A DNA stretch of 43,479 nucleotides, from assembly GCA_007130855.1 (NCBI GenBank), contig SLRS01000115.1, forward strand, positions 1 to 43,479. Reading direction: 5' to 3'. The DNA comes from Trueperaceae bacterium. Its GTDB lineage: Bacteria > Deinococcota > Deinococci > Deinococcales > Trueperaceae. The notes beneath the pieces were generated by a model, which worked only from the letters and a program-made list of their open reading frames with translations, had not been told where the DNA came from and did not search any database. Positions 25,409-33,176 of this stretch are shown here, in pieces. Position 1 is the first letter of the stretch; each line of letters begins with the position of its first letter. The translations under genes were made by a program, and so were the position numbers.

Positions 25409-26010
25409 ACCTGGGCCGGGCGCCCGCCGGTCTCGCCGGCATCAGCGTGAACACCGATGCGAGCCTGGTCGATCCCGACTGGGACGTGTTCGCGGCCGAG
25501 CACGACCGCCGCTTCGGGCTGGCGATCTCGCAGCTCAAGAGCCAGGTGCGCGGGCGCTCCTTCGACAACGAGGTGATGACGCTGCGGGTCGGTTCGGGCG
25601 GTTTCTACGTCCAGTCGCGCCGCTTCCCGGCGGCGTTCCACGGCGATACCGTCAAGCCCGAGGTACGTCACGTGAAGGCCGACGAGGTCGACCTGCTGGT
25701 GTGGGAGGCGGTCGCCACGTACCGCGCCGGTGACGCTCGGTCGCTCACCTGCGTGTATGCCGACGACGACCCCCCTGACGTGTTCTTCGGCTACCGCACC
25801 GGTCCGCGACGGCGCTACGAGCTCGGCCTGCTGCGATCGGTGCGGCCCCTGCACCTGCGCGTCGTGGTCGAGGGTGAGCACGCGATGGAGTCGCTCGGGG
25901 CCGCGAGCGGCGTGCTGATCGTGCAGCGGCTGACCGGCGGATCGTTCGTGGTGGTTCGCGCGACGGGGCAGCGCCAGCCGTTCCTGACGTTTCCCGACCG
26001 CGTCGGCTGA
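25405..26010 (+). CDS. conserved-looking hypothetical protein
   Basis: I do not recognise this 201-residue protein. It has no signal peptide or membrane segment. After a variable start it is rich in beta-strand-like stretches (EVMTLRVGSGGFYVQSRRFP near 52-71, LLVWEAVATYRAG near 96-108, SGVLIVQRLTGGSFVVVRA near 169-187) and has no catalytic-looking motif. GTG 25405 overlaps the ubiE stop and the GidA-like gene begins 12 bp after its end, so it is probably in one operon with both. Codon use is the same as its neighbours, so it is unlikely to be a shadow frame. Confidence 0.75.
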   Translation: MNLGRAPAGLAGISVNTDASLVDPDWDVFAAEHDRRFGLAISQLKSQVRGRSFDNEVMTLRVGSGGFYVQSRRFPAAFHGDTVKPEVRHVKADEVDLLVWEAVATYRAGDARSLTCVYADDDPPDVFFGYRTGPRRRYELGLLRSVRPLHLRVVVEGEHAMESLGAASGVLIVQRLTGGSFVVVRATGQRQPFLTFPDRVG

Positions 26011-26022
26011 CGCTGGGCGCCG

Positions 26023-26778
26023 ATGGATCCGGCCGAGCGACCCGCCGTCATCGTCGTCGGCGCGGGCCTCGCGGGCTGTGAGGCGGCTTGGGGCCTGGCA
26101 CAGCGCGGCGTGCCGACCCTGCTCGTCACCATCAGTCTCGACACGATCGCCAACCTCGCCGCCGACGACTGGAGCTTCGAGCCCCCGCCCGGCGGGCTGC
26201 TGGCCCGCCTGGCGCCGGAAGCACGGCCCGCCGCGACCTGGTCGGCGCGCGCCTTGCACCGCGGCGCCAAGCGGGAGTTGGAACAGCAACGCGCCGTGCA
26301 CGTGCTCCAGTCGACGGTCGTGGGCGTGCGGACCGATGCGACGGGGACGGTGCTCGGCGTGGACACCTGGGAGGGCGTGGCGCGGCACGGCGCGCACGTG
26401 GCCCTGTGCGTCGGCAGCTTCCTGCGGCCGCGCCTGCGCATGGGCACCAGCGAAGAGGTGGCCGGCCGCCTCTCGGAACTGGCGGACGACGCGCTCCACC
26501 GCGACCTGGCCGCCCGCGGGGTGCGCTTCGAGCGTCGCCGGCTCGAGCGACCCGGCGACGACCGGACGCCGGGCTACGTGGTCGACTTCGAGGTGGTCGC
26601 AGCCGCTGAAGTGGCGCCCGACGGTGCGCTCGGACGGCTGCCGGGGCTGTTCGCCTACGGCGTGTGCGCCAGCGCCACGACCGCGGAGGCGGCGGCCCGA
26701 GCCGGGGTGACGGCGGCCGCCCGGCTTGCCGCGGGCGGCTCGGGCGCAGCGCGCTCAGGGACGCTTGGTGACGCGTAG
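26023..26778 (+). CDS. short GidA/MnmG-like flavoprotein
   Basis: Predicted 251-residue FAD-binding protein. VVGAGLAGCEAAWGLAQRG at 11-29 closely follows the MnmG (GidA) and TrmFO start. The matching segments are LDTIANL (MnmG has the like after the flavin loop), VALCVGSFLRPRLRMG (compare the MnmG GTFL/IHIG region) and a final GLFAYGVCASATTAEAAARAG that closes the FAD site. MnmG is over 600 residues, so the tRNA-binding insert and C-terminal domains are absent. It is therefore not MnmG itself. Function is unknown; a paralogue with an electron-transfer or tRNA-related role is possible. The 3' end overlaps the next, convergent gene by 24 bp. Confidence 0.82.
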   Translation: MDPAERPAVIVVGAGLAGCEAAWGLAQRGVPTLLVTISLDTIANLAADDWSFEPPPGGLLARLAPEARPAATWSARALHRGAKRELEQQRAVHVLQSTVVGVRTDATGTVLGVDTWEGVARHGAHVALCVGSFLRPRLRMGTSEEVAGRLSELADDALHRDLAARGVRFERRRLERPGDDRTPGYVVDFEVVAAAEVAPDGALGRLPGLFAYGVCASATTAEAAARAGVTAAARLAAGGSGAARSGTLGDA

Positions 26779-26964
26779 CGTGTCGTCGTTCGCCACCGTG
26801 TAGCGCGTCATCTTGCGCAGCTTCGCGTGCGGCACCCACACCATCCGAGCGCCGCTGGGCGTGGTCGCCAGCAGCCGGTAACGCCCGGTGGCCGGCTCGA
26901 TCGTCGAGATCACGTAGCGTTCGTCTTCGAAGAGGACCTCCTCGCCGACGGTGAAGGTGGGCAT
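26755..26964 (-). CDS. small 69-residue protein of unknown function
   Basis: The protein is a small beta-rich domain: FTVGEEVLFEDERYVISTIE at 4-23, a short loop, then RYRLLATTPSG and VWVPHAKLRKM. The layout recalls small SH3-like barrels, but this is only an impression. ATG 26964 has a textbook TAGACT box 6 nt upstream and therefore looks like a real leaderless gene despite its size. Its 3' end overlaps the GidA-like gene tail to tail by 24 bp. Confidence 0.75.
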   Translation of the reverse strand: MPTFTVGEEVLFEDERYVISTIEPATGRYRLLATTPSGARMVWVPHAKLRKMTRYTVANDDTLRVTKRP

Positions 26965-26970
26965 GGATCC

Positions 26971-26976
26971 AGTCTA
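26971..26976 (-). promoter_or_regulatory. -10 box of leaderless promoter for the 69-residue protein
   Basis: TAGACT on the minus strand, 6 nt before ATG 26964; same hexamer and spacing as at ispG. Confidence 0.65.
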
Positions 26977-27027
26977 CGGCCTGACGCGCCTACGCCTCCG
27001 GGGCCGGCCGACGCCCCGCCCGCGACG

Positions 27028-27603
27028 TCACGGGCGCATGCCGCTCATGATCGCGTAGGAGACCGCCGTCACCAGCGAGGGCACGAGGAAGACCGCGCCG
27101 AGGTAGACGGTGGTCGCGACGACCCGCCGCGCGGGCGCGAACACGTTGACGCCGTTGATCACGACCACGACGTGCCAGAACGGGAAGGCCAGCAGTCCGA
27201 CGAGCGCCGTCGGCAGCGGCGCGAGGTAGGCCGCCGGGGCCAACGACAGCGCCAGCGCACCCGCCGGTGCCCACGACCAGGCCGTGATCTCCCAGGCACG
27301 CACGTCGAGGTTTGCGGGGCGCACCATCACCAGGCCGCCGAGCAGCAGCACCATGCCGAGGTAGGGGAGCCCGATGGCGCTCGCCACGACCCACACCAGC
27401 AGCCAGCCGTCCGAGGCGGTCGCACGCACGAATGCCAGGCTCAGCACCGCCAGGGCCAGCAGCACCGACAGCAACGCCACCAGCAGCGCACGCCCGACGC
27501 GCGGCTCCGGCGAGTCGTGCAGCGCCCGGAAGAAGCTCGCCGGGGCCGAGGCGGCCCACCAGGCGTCGCGCACCAGGTCGAGCACCCCCGCGGTCCGGTT
27601 CAC
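27028..27603 (-). CDS. Yip1-like multi-pass membrane protein
   Basis: Predicted 191-residue integral membrane protein with about five hydrophobic segments (roughly 38-60, 68-92, 105-128, 130-155, 165-188) after a short amphipathic start with FFRALHDSP, a typical opening of bacterial Yip1-domain proteins. No catalytic motif is visible. GTG 27603 overlaps the mqnD stop (GTGA), so it is translated from the mqnD message. Its function is unknown. Confidence 0.78.
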   Translation of the reverse strand: MNRTAGVLDLVRDAWWAASAPASFFRALHDSPEPRVGRALLVALLSVLLALAVLSLAFVRATASDGWLLVWVVASAIGLPYLGMVLLLGGLVMVRPANLDVRAWEITAWSWAPAGALALSLAPAAYLAPLPTALVGLLAFPFWHVVVVINGVNVFAPARRVVATTVYLGAVFLVPSLVTAVSYAIMSGMRP

Positions 27604-28490
27604 GGGCCCTCAGGATCGGGACGCCAGTCCACGAACGGGTCCAGCCGCGACTCCGGGAGGCCGTGCAGGCGGCGTGCGGCTTGCAGCAGCCGCTGCGCCG
27701 CGCGGCGCCCGGTCTCGCCCAGGTCGAGGGTGGCGTCGTTGACGTAGAGGGCGATGTGCCGGGCGCGCACCGCGCCATCCATCTCCTGCGCGTGCGCGGC
27801 GACGAAGGCGGCGCTGGCGGCCGGGTCCCGGAAGGCCGCGGCCACCGAGGCGTGGACCGCTCGCGCCACCTCGCGCTGCAGCGGCTCGCTCAGCGTGCGG
27901 CGCACGGCGATGGCGCCGAGCGGGATCGGCTCGCCGGTGGTCACCTCCCACCAGGCACCCAGGTCGGCGTGGCAGCGCAAGCCGTACTCGCCGTACGTGA
28001 AGCGGCTCTCGTGGATGATCAGGCCGGCGTCGACCTCACCGGCGGCGACCGCCGGCATGATGCGGTCGTAGCGCAACACGGTGGTGCGCGCCTCGGGCTC
28101 GGCCAGGCGCAGCAGCAGCGTGGCGGTCGTGAGTGGCCCGGGGATCGCCACCAGCCGACCCGCCAGGTCGGGCAGCGCCTCGCGCGTCACCACCAGGGGA
28201 CCGACGCCGCGCCCCAGGGCACCGCCCGATGGGAGCAGCGCCCAGTGCGGGAGCAGGTGGGCCGCGGCGTGGTAGGAGATCTTGGCGACGTCGAGCGCGC
28301 GGGCGGTAGCCATCGTGTTGAGTGCCTCGACGTCGTCGAGCACCACCTCGAAGCGGAGGTCGGTCAGACTCGGGTCGTGCACCAGCGCGTGGAACACCAC
28401 GCAATCGTTGGGGCACGGAGAGAAGCCCAGGCGCAGCCGGGTGCGCCCGTTCGAGCCGCTCGCTGAAGGCTGGTCATCGGTGATCGGCAC
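27600..28490 (-). CDS. mqnD: 1,4-dihydroxy-6-naphthoate synthase
   Basis: Enzyme of the futalosine menaquinone pathway, turning cyclic dehypoxanthinyl futalosine into 1,4-dihydroxy-6-naphthoate. It has 296 residues with the periplasmic-binding-protein fold. FSPCPNDCVVFHALV near 23-37 is the family signature, followed by KISYHAA and IHESRFTYGEYGL with the catalytic-site histidine. GTG 28490 lies 5 nt after a TAGCCT box. It is divergent from infC. Together with ubiE it shows the cell uses the futalosine route rather than the classical Men route. Confidence 0.95.
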   Translation of the reverse strand: MPITDDQPSASGSNGRTRLRLGFSPCPNDCVVFHALVHDPSLTDLRFEVVLDDVEALNTMATARALDVAKISYHAAAHLLPHWALLPSGGALGRGVGPLVVTREALPDLAGRLVAIPGPLTTATLLLRLAEPEARTTVLRYDRIMPAVAAGEVDAGLIIHESRFTYGEYGLRCHADLGAWWEVTTGEPIPLGAIAVRRTLSEPLQREVARAVHASVAAAFRDPAASAAFVAAHAQEMDGAVRARHIALYVNDATLDLGETGRRAAQRLLQAARRLHGLPESRLDPFVDWRPDPEGP

Positions 28491-28495
28491 GCCCT

Positions 28496-28501
28496 AGGCT
28501 A
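28496..28501 (-). promoter_or_regulatory. -10 box of leaderless mqnD promoter
   Basis: TAGCCT on the minus strand, 5 nt before GTG 28490. Confidence 0.6.
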
Positions 28502-28509
28502 CCGCCGCG

Positions 28510-28539
28510 TTGCCGTCGAGGGCCCAAGTCTGCTACACT
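28510..28539 (+). promoter_or_regulatory. infC-rpmI-rplT promoter
   Basis: TTGCCG (28510-28515), 18-bp spacer, TACACT (28534-28539). This is the best full -35/-10 pair seen in the window. Transcription near 28546 gives a leader of about 97 nt before the infC ATC. The leader is GC-rich with several short inverted repeats and might hold a ribosomal-protein control element, but I cannot assign a known one. Confidence 0.6.
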
Positions 28540-28642
28540 CTGACGCCGTGCGCCGTGAGGCGGGGCCGTACGACGACGCGGGTGATCCGGGTCCTCGGTA
28601 GGGCGTCCGTCACGGGGTGCGAGTTCGGGAGGTGAAGGTTCC

Positions 28643-29179
28643 ATCGCGAGAGAGCTGAAGGTGAACGAGCAGATCCGCGTACGTCACGTACGCCTCATCG
28701 ACGCCGAGGGCGAGCAGCGGGGCATCATCGAGACGCGTGAGGCCATGCGCCTGGCGCGGGAGCAAGATCTCGACCTGGTGCTCGTCGGCGAGCAGGCGCA
28801 GCCGCCTGTCGCCAAGCTGCTGGACTACGGGAAGTACCGCTACGAGCTGCAGCAGCAGCACAAAGAGGCGCGCAAGCGCTCGCGTGCCCAGGAGATGAAG
28901 GCGATCAAGTTCCGGATCAAGATCGACCGGCACGACTACGAGACCAAGGTGAACCACATCCGGCGGTTCCTCAAGCAGGGTCACAAGGTCAAGGTCACGA
29001 TCATGTTCCGGGGGCGCGAACGTACGCATCCAGAGCTCGGCCAGGACATCCTCAACCGGGTCGCGGCCGACGTCACCGAGATCGCTGTCGTGGATTCTTC
29101 ACCCGTCATCGCGGGAATGGACATGAACATGGTGCTGCGGCCCAATGCGACGGCCGTTCCCGCAGAGTCCGCCGGCTAG
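28643..29179 (+). CDS. infC: translation initiation factor IF-3
   Basis: Binds the 30S subunit, checks start codon and initiator tRNA pairing and keeps subunits apart. It has 178 residues from an ATC start. ATC was chosen because GGGAGGTGA (28628-28636) lies at ideal distance and IARELKVNEQIR is the usual IF-3 beginning. The GTG at 28661 would be too far from the ribosome site. infC is known to use AUU/AUC/AUA so that IF-3 limits its own synthesis. LLDYGKYRYELQQQ, the lysine-rich linker and MFRGRERTHPELG mark the two domains. It is followed by rpmI and rplT. Confidence 0.95.
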   Translation: MARELKVNEQIRVRHVRLIDAEGEQRGIIETREAMRLAREQDLDLVLVGEQAQPPVAKLLDYGKYRYELQQQHKEARKRSRAQEMKAIKFRIKIDRHDYETKVNHIRRFLKQGHKVKVTIMFRGRERTHPELGQDILNRVAADVTEIAVVDSSPVIAGMDMNMVLRPNATAVPAESAG

Positions 29180-29227
29180 TCCGGCACCAGCCCCCGGGGC
29201 AGGCCCCGGCACAAGGAGCAACACCGC

Positions 29228-29425
29228 ATGCCGAAGTTGAAGACCCATAAGGGCACCAAAGCCCGTGTGAAGATCACTGGGCGAGGTAAGGTCACGGCGA
29301 TGCGATCCGGGAAGCGCCACCTGAACTACAAGAAGTCCGGGAAGCGCATCCGTCAGGGTCGGACCGACCTCCTCATCGCCGCGTCGGAAGTAGCGCGCAT
29401 CAAGCGCCTACTGCCGTACGACTGA
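29228..29425 (+). CDS. rpmI: 50S ribosomal protein L35
   Basis: 65 residues, highly basic, starting MPKLKTHKGTKARVKITGRG and ending in ARIKRLLPYD, the usual L35 pattern. AAGGAG lies 9 nt before ATG 29228. It is in the universal infC-rpmI-rplT order. Confidence 0.97.
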   Translation: MPKLKTHKGTKARVKITGRGKVTAMRSGKRHLNYKKSGKRIRQGRTDLLIAASEVARIKRLLPYD

Positions 29426-29439
29426 GGGGTTGCTGACCC

Positions 29440-29796
29440 ATGCCGAGAGCCAAGACGGGAACCGTCCGCCGTGCCCGCCACAAGCGGGTCCTCAAACGCG
29501 CCAAGGGCTTCTGGGGGTTGCGCAGCAAGAGTGTCCGCGTCGCCACCCAGACGCTGCTCAATGCCGCTGACTACGAATATCGCGATCGCCGCGACAAGAA
29601 GAACGACTTTCGCCGTTTGTGGATCACCCGCATCAACGCCGCGACGCGGCTCGAAGGGCTGAGCTACTCGCGCTTCATGCACGGCTTGCGCCAGGCCGGC
29701 GTCGAGGTCGACCGCAAGATGCTGGCCGACCTGGCCGTGCGCGAACCGGAGTCCTTCAGGCAGTTCGTCGAGTTGGCCAAGGGGACGAGCCGCTAG
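29440..29796 (+). CDS. rplT: 50S ribosomal protein L20
   Basis: 118 residues, the normal size for L20, which is essential for early 50S assembly and in other bacteria represses its own operon. [20 protein letters not shown] and [19 protein letters not shown] are the conserved RNA-binding segments. It starts 14 bp after rpmI and is followed by the terminator at 29840. Confidence 0.98.
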   Translation: MPRAKTGTVRRARHKRVLKRAKGFWGLRSKSVRVATQTLLNAADYEYRDRRDKKNDFRRLWITRINAATRLEGLSYSRFMHGLRQAGVEVDRKMLADLAVREPESFRQFVELAKGTSR

Positions 29797-29839
29797 CGGC
29801 AGACCTGAACCGCGACGGCAGCAACCGCTGCTGACCACG

Positions 29840-29871
29840 GCATCCGGTCGCCTTTCGGGGCGGCCGGATGC
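29840..29871 (+). terminator. hairpin terminator after rplT
   Basis: gcatccggtcgcc (29840-29852), a six-base loop, ggcggccggatgc (29859-29871): 13 pairs with one G-U. No T-run follows, as is common in very GC-rich genomes, but its position between rplT and the hisD promoter suits a terminator. Confidence 0.75.
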
Positions 29872-29902
29872 GACGTCTACGGCGCCGCAGCGGCCGGCGC
29901 GG

Positions 29903-29908
29903 TAGAGT
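29903..29908 (+). promoter_or_regulatory. -10 box of leaderless hisD promoter
   Basis: TAGAGT at 29903-29908, 8 nt before ATG 29917. Confidence 0.55.
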
Positions 29909-29916
29909 GGCCGGCC

Positions 29917-31200
29917 ATGCGACTGCTCCGAGGACTCGAGGCCGCCCTGACGGCCGTGGACGACCGCCAACCCGACGCTGCCCACCCCGGTCGCCGCGCC
30001 CAGGTCGAGGCCGTCATCGACGAGGTACGAAGCCGTGGTGACGAAGCGCTGCGCGATTTCGGCGAGCGCTTCGACCGCCTCCGGCTCGAGCGCTTCGAGG
30101 TGCCGGCCGAGGCCCGCGCGGCGGCGTCCGGGGCCGTGCCCGGTCCCCTGCGTGCGGCCATCGACCTGTCGATCGAGCGCGTACGCGTCTTCCACGAGCG
30201 TCAGCCGCGCGAGGCGGCGCTGGTGCCGAGCAGCGACGGGTGGCTCGGCCAGGTGATCCGTCCGTTGGCGCGCGTCGGCTGCTACGTGCCCGCCGCCCAG
30301 GCGCCGCTGTTCAGCTCGCTGATCATGAGCGCCGTGCCGGCGCAGGTCGCCGGGGTGGGCGAGATCGTCGTCTGCACCCCGCCGCGTCCGGACGGCAGCG
30401 TGGCCGACGAGATCCTCTACGTGGCGCAGGCGCTCGGGCTCGGAGCCGTGTACCGGCTCGGCGGGGCACATGCGATCGCCGCGCTCGCCTATGGCACCGA
30501 GCAGGTGCCCCGCGTCGACAAGGTGGTCGGGCCCGGCAGCCCCTGGGTGGTGATCGCCAAGCAGCTCGTCTACGGGCAGGTCGGGATCGAGTCGCTCCCC
30601 GGCCCCACCGAGACGCTGGTGGTGGCGGACCATACGGCCGATCCGCGACACGTGGCGGCGGATCTCCTGGCGCAAGCGGAGCACGAGGGGGCCCAGCCGG
30701 TCGTGGTAGTCACGCGCGAGGCGGTGTGGCACGAGGTCGAGCGCGAGCTCGAGCGCCAGCTCGCCGATCTGCCGACCGCGCTCACGGCGCGCGCGAGTCT
30801 AGCGACGCGCGGGCTGGCCGTCGTCGTCGCGGACGTGGAGGAGGCCTTGCGCGTCGCGAACGCGTACGCCCCGGAGCACCTGTGCCTGCTGGTCGAGGAT
30901 CCGTGGTCGTGGGTCGCGGCCGTGGAGCACGCGGGCGGGGTGTTCGTGGGCGAGCACTCGATGGAGGCGCTCGGCGACTACGTCGCCGGGCCCAGCCACG
31001 TGATGCCCACCGGCGGTACCGCCCGCCACGCCAGCGCCCTGAACGTGCGTGACTTCCAGCGGGTCATGCCCGTGGTCGGCCTGTCGGCGCGTGCGTTGGC
31101 CGCGATCGGCCCTGCCGGGGCGCGCATGGCGCGTGCGGAAGGGCTCGAGGCGCATGCGCGTGCGATCGAGTCGCGACTCACGCCGCATGCGGCGAAGTAG
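29917..31200 (+). CDS. hisD: histidinol dehydrogenase
   Basis: Last enzyme of histidine synthesis, oxidising histidinol to histidine with two NAD. It has 427 residues. VGCYVPAAQAPLFSSLIMSA, RLGGAHAIAALAYGTE and PGPTETLVVAD are conserved. The zinc ligands fit: Gln and His in LAQAEHEG, Asp in ALGDYVAGPSH and His in EGLEAHARAI. GPSHVMPTGGTAR holds the catalytic loop. The gene stands alone rather than in a his operon, with its own leaderless promoter. The HisN-like gene at 8.9 kb would supply histidinol. Confidence 0.97.
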   Translation: MRLLRGLEAALTAVDDRQPDAAHPGRRAQVEAVIDEVRSRGDEALRDFGERFDRLRLERFEVPAEARAAASGAVPGPLRAAIDLSIERVRVFHERQPREAALVPSSDGWLGQVIRPLARVGCYVPAAQAPLFSSLIMSAVPAQVAGVGEIVVCTPPRPDGSVADEILYVAQALGLGAVYRLGGAHAIAALAYGTEQVPRVDKVVGPGSPWVVIAKQLVYGQVGIESLPGPTETLVVADHTADPRHVAADLLAQAEHEGAQPVVVVTREAVWHEVERELERQLADLPTALTARASLATRGLAVVVADVEEALRVANAYAPEHLCLLVEDPWSWVAAVEHAGGVFVGEHSMEALGDYVAGPSHVMPTGGTARHASALNVRDFQRVMPVVGLSARALAAIGPAGARMARAEGLEAHARAIESRLTPHAAK

Positions 31201-31271
31201 CGCGGTGCCGCCGCCGACGCTCGTGTGGCTGGCGCCGCTGTTGCCTGGCGCGAGACGCAGGCGCTGCTCGC

Positions 31272-31994
31272 CTACCGCTTCGGCATGTTCCGATGAGGGT
31301 GCACGACCTGACGCAGGATCTCGACGTACATCTTGAGCCGGACGAACAGGCCGCGCCAGAAGCCCCGTTTCGCTTCCTTGGTCACCTGCGAGACACCCTC
31401 GAGCGTCACGTCGATGCTGCTCCAGCCCGCGGACGCGGCGTGGTTGGTGATGGCGACCTCGATGCCGTAGCGCGACTCGGCGAGTCCGGGCACCTCTAGC
31501 AGGCGCGCGCGCAGCACGCCGCGCTGGCCGTTGAGTTGGGGGGCGATGTGCTGCGCGGCCGTGGTCGTCCAGCGACCGCGGCTGAACACCCCGCGGGTCA
31601 TGTCGGTCTCACCCGCGAGCACCGGCTGGGCCAGTGCCCGCACGTGCTCGGCGCGGAGGCCGGTCAGGTCGGCATCGACCAGCACCAACACCTCCTCGTC
31701 GCGGATCGCCGCCGCGGCGGCCACCGCCCCCCCTTTGCCGCGGTTGTCGGGCAGCCGCAGCACCTCGGCACCGGCCCCTCTCGCGGCGGCGCTGGTCGCG
31801 TCGCTGGAGCCGTCGTCCACCACCAACACCGGCCCGACGCCGGCGGCGTGGGCGCTGCGAACCACGTTCGCCACGGTCCCGGCCTCGTCGAAGGCCGGGA
31901 TCACCACGACGGCGCGAGCGCCCGCGGGGGCCGCGGACGACGCAGCGCGGCCAAAGCGACGGCGCGCCGGCGCGTCAGCCGCCGAGGAGCCCAC
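31272..31994 (-). CDS. GT2 glycosyltransferase, polyprenyl-phosphate mannosyltransferase-like
   Basis: Predicted 240-residue soluble GT-A enzyme. After a low-complexity Ala/Arg start (1-28), AVVVIPAFDEAGTVANVV and VVDDGSSDAT form the nucleotide-sugar site, and LVDADLTG carries the metal-binding Asp pair. It has no membrane anchor but a basic C-terminal tail (FVRLKMYVEILRQVVHPH). Similarity is to the DPM1/GlcNAc-type family. GTG 31994 was chosen because AGGAG lies 6 nt upstream; it overlaps the rseP end by 20 bp. The sugar and acceptor are not visible. Confidence 0.88.
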   Translation of the reverse strand: MGSSAADAPARRRFGRAASSAAPAGARAVVVIPAFDEAGTVANVVRSAHAAGVGPVLVVDDGSSDATSAAARGAGAEVLRLPDNRGKGGAVAAAAAIRDEEVLVLVDADLTGLRAEHVRALAQPVLAGETDMTRGVFSRGRWTTTAAQHIAPQLNGQRGVLRARLLEVPGLAESRYGIEVAITNHAASAGWSSIDVTLEGVSQVTKEAKRGFWRGLFVRLKMYVEILRQVVHPHRNMPKR

Positions 31995-33063
31995 CGAGCT
32001 CCTGAACCGTGATCAGCACGATCAACGCCAACACCGCCATGATGCCCGCGAAGTGGATGGCCTCCTCCTGGCCGGGTCGGAACGGGCGGCCACGCGCCGC
32101 CACGACCGACGCCAGCAGCAGGCGGCCACCGTCGAGGCCCGGGATCGGCAAGAGGTTGAAGACCGCCAACGAGAAGTTGATCAGGGCCGCGAGCAGCAGC
32201 ACCGGGGCCAACCCGACCTGCGCGGCCTGACCCACCATGGTGACCATGCCCACCGGCCCGGCGACGTCCTCGTTGGGGCGTCCCGACACCGCCGAGCCGA
32301 AACCGCGGACGAAGGCCACGACCATCTCCGGGAACATCCGCACCCCGAAGTCGACGCTCTCGACCAGTGCCGTCCCGAAGCCGACTGCCGGCACCATCAG
32401 GGGGCTGAGCTGCACGCCGAGCAGCGGCCGCTCACCCGGTCCGAGGTGCGGTGGCGGCCAGCTGGTGCTCACACTGCGCCGGGCCCCGTCCTCGGCGATG
32501 ACGGTCAGGTCGAGCGCCCGCGCCCGCGCGAGCTCCGCCACCATCTGTTCGGGGTTCGGCTCGGCGATCGCGTTCAGCTGCGCCACCTCGTCGCCGACAC
32601 GCAACCCGAGCGTCGCTGCGACCGATCCCTCGATCACCCCCACGATCCGGGCACCTTGCACCTCGACCGGCGTGCCCGACACGAGCTCGCGGTAGCCGGG
32701 CGCCAGCACCACGGCGCCAGCGAGCAGCAGCGTGCCCAACAGGTAGTTCGCCAGCACCCCGGCCGACAGCACCCACGCCTTGGGCCCGAGCCGCAGGCGC
32801 GCCATGCCCTCGGTGGGGGCGCGCAGGGTGCCGTCATCGTCGGCCGAGGCAGCCATCCCCGGTAGGTCGACGTAGCCACCGAGCGGCAGCGCCGAGAGGC
32901 GCCACTCGGTGCCGCTCCAGCGACGTCGCCAGATCACCGGACCCATGCCCACGCTGAAGGCCCGTACCGGCACCCCCACCGAGCGCGCGGCCAGGTAATG
33001 CGCCAGCTCGTGCACGATGACGGCCGTCATCAGGATTGCCAAGAACACGATTGCGGTCAGCAC
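31975..33063 (-). CDS. rseP: RIP metalloprotease RseP
   Basis: Site-2 intramembrane protease that in other bacteria cleaves anti-sigma factors and leftover signal peptides. It has 362 residues. The first membrane segment carries HELAH at 18-22 (zinc site). GMGPVIWRR and LPLGGYVDLPGM are family segments, and a single PDZ domain sits at about 130-195. The third metal ligand is in NLLPIPGLDGGRLL near 305. GTG 33063 has GGAGGGG upstream with good spacing. CATACT about 30 nt further up may be its -10. In many genomes rseP follows dxr, as it does here with one insertion. Confidence 0.94.
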   Translation of the reverse strand: MLTAIVFLAILMTAVIVHELAHYLAARSVGVPVRAFSVGMGPVIWRRRWSGTEWRLSALPLGGYVDLPGMAASADDDGTLRAPTEGMARLRLGPKAWVLSAGVLANYLLGTLLLAGAVVLAPGYRELVSGTPVEVQGARIVGVIEGSVAATLGLRVGDEVAQLNAIAEPNPEQMVAELARARALDLTVIAEDGARRSVSTSWPPPHLGPGERPLLGVQLSPLMVPAVGFGTALVESVDFGVRMFPEMVVAFVRGFGSAVSGRPNEDVAGPVGMVTMVGQAAQVGLAPVLLLAALINFSLAVFNLLPIPGLDGGRLLLASVVAARGRPFRPGQEEAIHFAGIMAVLALIVLITVQELGGLLGG

Positions 33064-33176
33064 GATCTCACCCCTCCACCGTCCACCCCTCAGTATGCAC
33101 GTGTCGGAGTCGCGCCACGGACGCCCAGCCCACGCTGGCAGCCGCGGCGGCGCCCGGGCGCGCCCGGCCGCGCCGG

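Noticed and set aside
28546-28642. Known L20-type or other riboswitch in the infC leader
   Set aside because: Short inverted repeats are visible, but I could not match a known element without folding or a covariance search.
31201-31271. Terminator between hisD and the GT2 gene
   Set aside because: No stem longer than a few pairs and no T-run could be found.
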